From: CAZBWE01 sp964495465
GTDB taxonomy: Bacteria > Planctomycetota > Phycisphaerae > Sedimentisphaerales > Anaerobacaceae
DNA: 12,227 nucleotides
NCBI GenBank assembly: GCA_964495465.1
Contig: CAZBWE010000067.1
Location: 1-12,227 of the forward strand
Direction: 5' to 3'
In this document: positions 6,775 through 12,227 of the stretch, in pieces
Layout: every line of letters starts with the position of its first letter
How positions within the stretch are numbered: the first letter of the stretch is position 1
Notes under the pieces: model-generated
Database searches by the model: none
Told to the model about the DNA's origin: nothing
Seen by the model: only the letters and a program-made list of their open reading frames with translations
Program-made: the position numbers and the translations under genes

Positions 6775-9700
6775 CTATGGGGTAACATCTTCGAGCCAGT
6801 GTTTAGCCAATATCGCAAAATCACTGAAATCTACATTGCCATCCGGCTCAAAGTCAGCTTCACCGCACCAGCTGTTGCTCTCATCGCAGTTGCTATCCAT
6901 CCACTTAGATATGAAAAACCCGAAGTCTTCATAGTCCACATCGCCGTCCATGTCGAAATCCCCTCCTACGGGTGTCTCACACAGGCCGTATTCCGAGAGA
7001 TTACTTTCAGTAAAATAGGCAGGCACACCATTACCCTGTGAAAGTCCGGTCAGGCCGTCAACCGCAGCAATATTAAGGAATGTGATTCTTATCTTGCCAT
7101 AGAAGAACATTTCGACCTGGAAACTGTTTGTAGTGGTCAGGTTGAATTCCGGAACATTTTGGAATGTCACGACGACCCTGTCGGGCAATTCCTTGTAGGA
7201 GATTGAGCCGCCTGCATAAGGATTCAAATCGTCAAACAACGCGGCAATTCTCGGCAGAGCGAAGTGCTCGGTAAACTGTTCGAGATAATGTGTATCGCCG
7301 GACACGAAGGTGATATAGCCGTTGCTGCCGATATAAAATGTGTCATAGCTGGTGCCGTACAGACTGATGGTGTTGTTCTGAAGCTGTATTTCATAGTAGT
7401 CATCGTCATGAAGAGTTACGATTGTACCGCCGGCAGGGTCAACAGGAAATTCTGAAGCCGGCACTATACACAGGTTATAATAGTGGCACGAACCGATCGG
7501 GATGAATGTCAATGTTCGGTTTGCCATATCGTTATTGCCGGAATCAAACAGCTCTGTGAAATAGTCGAGCGGTTCGACTGTCATAGTTACGGGGATGTTT
7601 GTTTCAGGCGTATATGGGTCGTTCGTGAAGACTGTGATTTGGCCCTGGTAAGTTCCGACAGGCACATCGCCATGGAATAAGACAGAGACATTATTTACCT
7701 CACCAGCAGGGACAAAGCCGCTTTGGGGCACAAATTCGAGCCATGAGACGCTAACTTCATTGACGGCATTGAAGAGATTAAGCCTGCCCTGTGAGACACA
7801 GCGTCCGGCCAATGCAGGGATTTCATCAACTGTTTGGATTAGCAGGTCCTTGACCTGCTGATAAGGCATAGAAGGATAAAAGGACCAAATGAGAGCGGCA
7901 GAACCGCTTACATGGGGGGCAGCCATTGATGTGCCGTTTAGGTATTGATAATTTGAGCCAGGTTGACAGCTAAGAATATCGCTGCCTGGAGCACCTATGT
8001 CAACCGAGGTGGGACCATAGTCGGAGAAATTGGACATATTGTCATATTTATCAGTAGCCAATACCGCAATAATATTCTGGCAGGCATAACTGGCTGGGTA
8101 AGTCGGATTAATGTCGTTGTTGTTGCCGTAGTCGTTTCCAGCAGAAGCCACAAATACCTGGTTTGCATTGCCGGCAGCGTCTATAGCATCCTTGAGTGCC
8201 TGGCTGTATCCGCCTCCACCCCAGGAATTGTTCGAAAGGTTTGCACCCATAAGAGTAGCATACTGAATACATTCGATAGCATCACTATCATAACCGCTGC
8301 CTGAATAATCAAGAAACTTGAGAGCCATTATCTTGGCATTCCAGGACACGCCTGCGACACCCTGGCCGTTATTTCCGACAGCGCCGATTGTTCCTGCGAC
8401 GTGTGTGCCGTGGTAGTGGTCGTCCATCGGGTCACCGTCATCGTTGCAGAAATCGTAACCGTATATATCGTCCACGTAGCCATTGCCGTCATCATCGACT
8501 CCGGTAGTGCCATTCAGTTCTGCCGAGTTGACCCACATATTTGCTGCAAGGTCAGGATGTGTATAGTCAACGCCGGTATCAATTACAGCAACGATGATAT
8601 TGCTGCCGTCTGTTGTGATGTCCCAGGCCTCAGGTGCGTCGATGTCGGCATCGGGGGTTCCGCCGCTCTGGCCCGTATTGTTCAGTCCCCATAGCTCGGA
8701 GAATCGCGGGTCGTTGGGAATAGTCTGCAGAACAGACAGAGCCTCTAATTGATAATCAGGTTCGGCATATAAAATGCCGGGTGTGTTATTGAGCATAACG
8801 AGCGCATCCTTGACTGTAATATTACGGGGTAGTTTTACAAGAGACAGACCGCGGACGATTTTGTATTCCTTTGCAACGCGTGCAGTTGCAAGTTTGCCAT
8901 TACCGGCCTTAGCGAGAATGGAATTCTTTGCAGCCATGCTTGGCCAGGTCCTATCGGCCTGCGGAGCAAAACGAACGAGCATCTGTCCTTCTGCAAAAGG
9001 CGCATTTGCTGTCAGTGCAGTGAAGCTGTGTTCGGCCGGTGCCATTGCTGCGATATCTTTTTTGGTTTCGACTGTCAAATCATAAGCTGCGACGGCCGAT
9101 ATCGATGCCGGTGTAAAGCTTGTTTGTCGGCCTGTAAGTGTAAAATTCAACAGACCATCACCACCGTTGCCGATGGTAAGGTTTTCACTTTTGCTGTGAC
9201 CATTGTAAACGTTTACATTAAATGAATACGGAGATATCCATAGCTTTGGCTCAGTGGATATATTCAAGATAACGTTGCGCGTTTGCTGAACGCCGGTGGT
9301 AACATCGGTAAACAATAGTTGGCCGACATATATGCCTTCGCCTTTACTGCGTGCCTGAGCGTTGGGGGTAACTGTTACTTTTACCGTTTCGACGGGCTTT
9401 ATAATGCCGCCGAGAGAACTGATATTGAGCCAGTCGGGCCCGGTGATAGTCCAGTTAATATTAACCGTCCCGTTATTGGTTAACCAATAAGATGTATTAG
9501 TTGGCAGGAAGGGACCGCCGGGATGGCCGAAAAATTCAAAATCCTGCTGAGGCACGATTTGAAGATAATCAGGGATACCGGTGCCGGTTAGCTGCACAGT
9601 AACTTCCGGTTCGTCAACATCATCACTCTCGATTACCACGGATGATTCATAGTCCTTAGCGCGATTAGGTTCAAAGACCACGTCAAATGTAACATTTCCC

Positions 9701-11547
9701 AGAGGCGGTATTATCAGAGGCAGCGAAAGAAGATTCTCCAGGCGGAAAGCCTCTTGGCCTGACAAAATGCCGATACTGCTTGGGCTGGAATCATCTGGTC
9801 CGCCCGGATAGGTCGATGGCGACATATCCGGGGGGGATTGTTCGGGTGTCGCATCGCCTTTGTATGGATAGGCGTTGTACCATGCCTGTTCGGCACTTAG
9901 CGTTACGTCGCTGGTCAACGGCTTGGTAACCTGTACATTATCAGAGTAGTGGATTGTTGGGTCAGCAGAATCTGTATAGGGCACCAGCCCAATACGGCCG
10001 GGACTCGTAACGTCGTTATCGGTTCCGCTCCAGACAAGATTGCCGTTGATATAAACCTGTATTTCGTTTCCTACTACGTTCAATAGCACAACATTAGGCG
10101 TTTCGCCTGTGTTCAGATAAGGCGAGAATGTCCAACTCTGGAGGAAGGTAAATGTGCCATTGACATACTTACCAACCCAGTATTGTCCGTCACTGGAAAT
10201 ACCGGTCGAGTAAGCCGAACCGGTTGAGTTTTGGCGGTTGAAATCATCTGAGGCGCGGGCAACCAGCCGGGCGACAGTGAACATATCTCCCGTACGGCGC
10301 AAAGTTGCTTGAACGGCGCAGTCAGCCCATGTCTGGCCGGTGTAGGTGGACTGCATGCTGTAAATCTGAGAGGTGTCCATAGCGCGATATTCACCTGAGA
10401 CTACCGCCCATTGTGAGGAAACCGTCGGCTGCCAGTCCTGAGCGAGGCCATCATTGAAATCTTCAAAGTATCCACCGCCGAGGGTAATATCCGTGACAAT
10501 AAGTCTATTGACCGGGTCGGTGTTGGTTATGGTAATATGCTCAGTTCGCGACAGGCCAATAAAGACCTCGCCAAAGGGCATATTCAGGTCGTCCGGAGGC
10601 GGGATTGAGTCTGTTACATTTATTTCACCGGGAACGGCGATGACCTGCAGCGTTACCTGCCGTGTCTGAGCAAGGCCGCTTGTAACATTCGTAAACGTTA
10701 TCGGTTCATCGTAATCGCCGGGCAGCAAAGCATTTGCCTGGACATTCAGGGAAACCGTAACTATATCAGTCCCGAAGGGCAAAAGCGTACCAGTATTCGG
10801 CTCAACAGTGAGCCAGGGTGCGCTTACGACTGCAGTCCATTCAATGGGGTCAACACCTATATTAGTAAGAGTATAGTCTTTATTGGGTGGTGTGAAAGGC
10901 CCACCCTCATTGCCTGAAGAAGCAAAACCTTCTGCCGGAGCAACTCCAAGGTCGTCCATCACATCACCAGCCAGAGAGATATCGTCGATATTCCAACCGG
11001 GATATGTTACTGAGCCGTCAGTAGGTCCCATTGTCCAGCGGATATATACGGTCGGCTGGTTGTCGGCCACATCTGAGATGTCATAACTATACTGAAACCA
11101 GTCGCCGTCGCAGACAGCACTGCTGGAGTGATTCCATACAGTGGTCCAGGTGCTTCCATTATTGCTGACTTCCACGGTCGCGTGGTCAAAACTACTGCTT
11201 TCGATACCAAGCCAACGCCAGAAAGCAAGGGTTATGTTTTCATAATTAGAGCAATCTATAACTGTTGAAGTCAGGCAATACTGGGGCATGCTGTTAGGAT
11301 AGTCTCCATTAAGATTGTAGCCATAGACATTGTTGCCGGTGTGTCCGCTGGTGGGGTCATAACAATGCGAGCCGCCGCCGGTTGGGATGCCAAAAGCCCA
11401 TTGGCCCTCGGTAGTCCAGCCGGGATTTGTGTCCAGCGGGAAACTCACAATTGTATCGGCTTTCGTATCTGTTGCCGCAACAATCCCAAGGACAACAAGA
11501 ATTAATGATACTATGTTGATAACTTTCCAGTAGTCGCAGGATTTCAT
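6775..11547 (-). CDS. Giant secreted subtilisin-like protease with BACON/Ig-like, LamG-like, nidogen-like and dockerin modules
   Basis: The 1590-residue product starts at ATG 11547, 8 bases after a perfect AGGAGG (11556-11561). A signal peptide (residues 1-30, cut near TKA) is followed by: a jelly-roll-like domain (about 32-195); a BACON-like repeat (214-302); the first part of a choice-of-anchor-D-like domain (306-357); a LamG-like domain (359-540); the rest of the anchor-D-like domain (about 595-658); a second BACON-like repeat (676-763); half of an Ig-like domain (767-808); an S8 prodomain (about 853-935); the S8 catalytic domain (about 950-1262); the other Ig-like half (1266-1324); a nidogen-like region (about 1390-1512); and a dockerin (1529-1586). 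The catalytic set is intact: Asp990 (VIDTGVD), His1046 (HGTHVAGT), Asn1138 (SAGND) and Ser1207 (NGTSMAAPH). The dockerin has two calcium loops, DFDMDGDVDYEDF and DFEPDGNVDFSDF. It is likely an extracellular, calcium-dependent endopeptidase. Its substrate is unknown. Confidence 0.93.
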   Translation of the reverse strand: MKSCDYWKVINIVSLILVVLGIVAATDTKADTIVSFPLDTNPGWTTEGQWAFGIPTGGGSHCYDPTSGHTGNNVYGYNLNGDYPNSMPQYCLTSTVIDCSNYENITLAFWRWLGIESSSFDHATVEVSNNGSTWTTVWNHSSSAVCDGDWFQYSYDISDVADNQPTVYIRWTMGPTDGSVTYPGWNIDDISLAGDVMDDLGVAPAEGFASSGNEGGPFTPPNKDYTLTNIGVDPIEWTAVVSAPWLTVEPNTGTLLPFGTDIVTVSLNVQANALLPGDYDEPITFTNVTSGLAQTRQVTLQVIAVPGEINVTDSIPPPDDLNMPFGEVFIGLSRTEHITITNTDPVNRLIVTDITLGGGYFEDFNDGLAQDWQPTVSSQWAVVSGEYRAMDTSQIYSMQSTYTGQTWADCAVQATLRRTGDMFTVARLVARASDDFNRQNSTGSAYSTGISSDGQYWVGKYVNGTFTFLQSWTFSPYLNTGETPNVVLLNVVGNEIQVYINGNLVWSGTDNDVTSPGRIGLVPYTDSADPTIHYSDNVQVTKPLTSDVTLSAEQAWYNAYPYKGDATPEQSPPDMSPSTYPGGPDDSSPSSIGILSGQEAFRLENLLSLPLIIPPLGNVTFDVVFEPNRAKDYESSVVIESDDVDEPEVTVQLTGTGIPDYLQIVPQQDFEFFGHPGGPFLPTNTSYWLTNNGTVNINWTITGPDWLNISSLGGIIKPVETVKVTVTPNAQARSKGEGIYVGQLLFTDVTTGVQQTRNVILNISTEPKLWISPYSFNVNVYNGHSKSENLTIGNGGDGLLNFTLTGRQTSFTPASISAVAAYDLTVETKKDIAAMAPAEHSFTALTANAPFAEGQMLVRFAPQADRTWPSMAAKNSILAKAGNGKLATARVAKEYKIVRGLSLVKLPRNITVKDALVMLNNTPGILYAEPDYQLEALSVLQTIPNDPRFSELWGLNNTGQSGGTPDADIDAPEAWDITTDGSNIIVAVIDTGVDYTHPDLAANMWVNSAELNGTTGVDDDGNGYVDDIYGYDFCNDDGDPMDDHYHGTHVAGTIGAVGNNGQGVAGVSWNAKIMALKFLDYSGSGYDSDAIECIQYATLMGANLSNNSWGGGGYSQALKDAIDAAGNANQVFVASAGNDYGNNNDINPTYPASYACQNIIAVLATDKYDNMSNFSDYGPTSVDIGAPGSDILSCQPGSNYQYLNGTSMAAPHVSGSAALIWSFYPSMPYQQVKDLLIQTVDEIPALAGRCVSQGRLNLFNAVNEVSVSWLEFVPQSGFVPAGEVNNVSVLFHGDVPVGTYQGQITVFTNDPYTPETNIPVTMTVEPLDYFTELFDSGNNDMANRTLTFIPIGSCHYYNLCIVPASEFPVDPAGGTIVTLHDDDYYEIQLQNNTISLYGTSYDTFYIGSNGYITFVSGDTHYLEQFTEHFALPRIAALFDDLNPYAGGSISYKELPDRVVVTFQNVPEFNLTTTNSFQVEMFFYGKIRITFLNIAAVDGLTGLSQGNGVPAYFTESNLSEYGLCETPVGGDFDMDGDVDYEDFGFFISKWMDSNCDESNSWCGEADFEPDGNVDFSDFAILAKHWLEDVTP
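9259..9522 (-). repeat. BACON-like repeat, copy 2 (internal to the protease)
   Basis: Protein residues 676-763 repeat the pattern of residues 214-302 (bases 10642-10908). Both begin GGPF-P, continue with a strand, then LTN-G, a Trp-containing strand and a PxWL motif, and end with FT(N/D)VT(S/T)G-QTR-V-L. The copies have diverged strongly outside these positions, so this is an old duplication. BACON domains are beta-sandwiches that often act as spacers or carbohydrate- or mucin-binding modules. Confidence 0.7.
10642..10908 (-). repeat. BACON-like repeat, copy 1 (internal to the protease)
   Basis: Protein residues 214-302 form the first copy of the duplicated beta-sandwich unit, with GGPFTPPNKDYTLTNIG at its start, APWLTVEPNTG in the middle and FTNVTSGLAQTRQVTLQV at its end. 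It lies between the N-terminal jelly-roll-like domain and the split anchor-D-like domain. Confidence 0.7.
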
Positions 11548-11924
11548 AACAATTTCCTCCTTAACCTCGCTAATGATTTTGAAATCTAAAGGCCTAAGAA
11601 TCCTTCACAGGCATCTTACTAACCATTGAGTAGCGCACGCAACCTTATTTTGCGGTTCTTTGCAATTTTCCCCATTTTTTACGCCCAAATTGTGCATTTG
11701 ATACGAGAATTCTGGCGCTTTTGCGCAAAAACTTACTCACTTATCCGCATCAGCGGGATTTAGTTATCAAAACCACAAAAACTTACCCTCAATTTCCCCT
11801 GCCGGTGCACCAGGTCGCTGCGGCTTGATTTGCAAAAAAATTATGTTGTAATATCATCATAATTTTGTAACATTTCGTCCGTCTTTTACTATGTAAGTAT
11901 CGTTTCTTTTGAAAGGGTGCATAA
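11548..11924. other. Divergent intergenic region between protease and ferredoxin
   Basis: This 377-base stretch must hold the promoters of both flanking genes. The protease ribosome binding site is at 11556-11561. An 11-base direct repeat CAAAAACTTAC occurs at 11726-11736 and 11776-11786, exactly 50 bases apart. A 12-base palindrome TTTTGCGCAAAA lies at 11719-11730 and touches the first copy. I see no convincing minus-strand promoter for the protease and no gene. Confidence 0.45.
11825..11854 (+). promoter_or_regulatory. Probable promoter of the ferredoxin gene
   Basis: TTGATT (11825-11830) and TAATAT (11849-11854) are separated by 18 bases in an AT-rich stretch about 70 bases before the ferredoxin start. 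Both boxes match the sigma-70 consensus fairly well. It is the best candidate on this strand, but AT-rich DNA gives such pairs readily. Confidence 0.4.
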
Positions 11925-12098
11925 ATGCCGGCTAAAGTAGATGGTGAAAAATGCAACGGTTGTGGAACCTGCGTTTCGGAGTGCCCAAGCGAGGCCATAA
12001 GTATGATTGACGACAAGGCGGTCGTTGACAGCGAGACCTGCATTGACTGCGGGATTTGCGTTGACACCTGCCCTGAAGAAGCAATCAATATGGAATAA
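11925..12098 (+). CDS. 2[4Fe-4S] ferredoxin, clostridial type
   Basis: This 57-residue protein is a small soluble electron carrier of the cytoplasm. It has two complete cluster motifs: C10-x2-C13-x2-C16-x3-C20-P and C39-x2-C42-x2-C45-x3-C49-P. In this fold each cubane is bound by three Cys of one motif and the fourth Cys of the other. The length, the internal two-fold repeat (CNGCGTCVSECPSEAI and CIDCGICVDTCPEEAI) and the acidic composition are typical of low-potential ferredoxins from anaerobes. The start ATG 11925 follows AAGGG (11913-11917) by 7 bases. No redox enzyme gene is adjacent in the window, so the partner is unknown; a housekeeping role with pyruvate:ferredoxin oxidoreductase or a hydrogenase would be usual. 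A longer open frame on the opposite strand (11789-12172) is a shadow of this gene. Confidence 0.95.
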   Translation: MPAKVDGEKCNGCGTCVSECPSEAISMIDDKAVVDSETCIDCGICVDTCPEEAINME

Positions 12099-12145
12099 TA
12101 AAAAATAGCAAAAATCAAATATGAAAATGCAAAACTAAGGAATTC

Positions 12146-12184
12146 GTCCGGCAGTACTGCCGGACTCAACAATTTTGATTTTTT
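12146..12184 (+). terminator. Terminator-like palindrome after ferredoxin
   Basis: GTCCGGCAGTACTGCCGGAC (12146-12165) is a perfect 20-base palindrome that can fold into an 8-bp GC-rich stem with a GTAC loop. T-rich DNA follows on the plus strand (TTTT at 12173-12176 and TTTTTT at about 12179-12184). The T-tract begins about 7 bases after the stem rather than directly, so termination may be imperfect. Its position 47 bases after the ferredoxin stop and before the tRNA fits a terminator for the ferredoxin transcript. Confidence 0.55.
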
Positions 12185-12210
12185 ACTTTTAATTTTTGAG
12201 TTTTGTTATT

Positions 12211-12227
12211 GGCCCCATCGTCTAGGC
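12211..12227 (+). tRNA. tRNA-Glu, 5' end only (cut by the right edge)
   Basis: The last 17 bases, GGCCCCATCGTCTAGGC, match the 5' end of bacterial tRNA-Glu. They give a 7-base acceptor strand GGCCCCA, the conserved T8, then C9, the D-stem strand GTCT (10-13), A14 and G15. E. coli tRNA-Glu shares the CGTCTAG block at the same positions. The anticodon and the 3' half lie outside the window, so the identity rests on the acceptor and D-arm only; another family is possible but less likely. Confidence 0.75.

Noticed and set aside
11789..12172. 127-codon minus-strand frame
   Set aside because: It lies antisense to the ferredoxin and its low-complexity product reflects the complement of Cys, Gly and Glu codons.
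12211..12227. tRNA 5' end as an integration site for a mobile element
   Set aside because: No integrase, direct repeat or change of composition is visible nearby, and elements usually use the 3' end of tRNA genes, which lies outside the window.

Overview
The window looks like part of a chromosome from a planctomycete of the class Phycisphaerae, probably an anaerobe known mainly from metagenomes. This is inferred from protein style, not from any search. The signs are a C-terminal dockerin pair of the Planctomycetes type (GDFDMDGDVDYEDF...), very large secreted multidomain proteins with BACON and Ig-like repeats, a cohesin-like secreted protein, and a clostridial-type 2[4Fe-4S] ferredoxin. No mobile element, CRISPR array or phage gene is visible.

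Layout. (1) Bases 1-332, minus strand: 5' end of a secreted cohesin-like protein that runs off the left edge. Its leader (about 333-545) holds two small hairpins and a possible Cys-rich 16-codon ORF. (2) Bases 967-3865, plus strand: rodA (SEDS peptidoglycan glycosyltransferase) then murJ (lipid II flippase), 28 bp apart and probably one operon. (3) Bases 4065-6608, plus strand: a secreted TPR/HEAT-like protein of unknown function. It has a clear sigma-70 type promoter of its own and a start-stop ATG-TAG just before the real start. (4) Bases 6775-11547, minus strand and convergent with (3): a 1590-residue secreted subtilisin-like protease with many beta-sandwich modules, a nidogen-like region and a dockerin. 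(5) Bases 11925-12098, plus strand: a 57-residue ferredoxin, followed by a palindromic terminator-like element. (6) Bases 12211-12227: the first 17 bases of what is very probably tRNA-Glu, cut by the right edge.

How the genes relate. RodA and MurJ handle the same substrate: MurJ flips lipid II outward and RodA polymerises it into glycan strands, so this pair supports a peptidoglycan wall. The secreted protease and the partial cohesin-like protein belong to the extracellular repertoire; a dockerin-cohesin interaction is possible but unproven. The ferredoxin and tRNA are unrelated housekeeping functions.

The most unusual feature is the design of the protease. Its prodomain plus catalytic domain appear to sit inside one split Ig-like domain, and a LamG-like module appears to sit inside another split domain of the same protein. 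No wholly new multi-gene system is evident.
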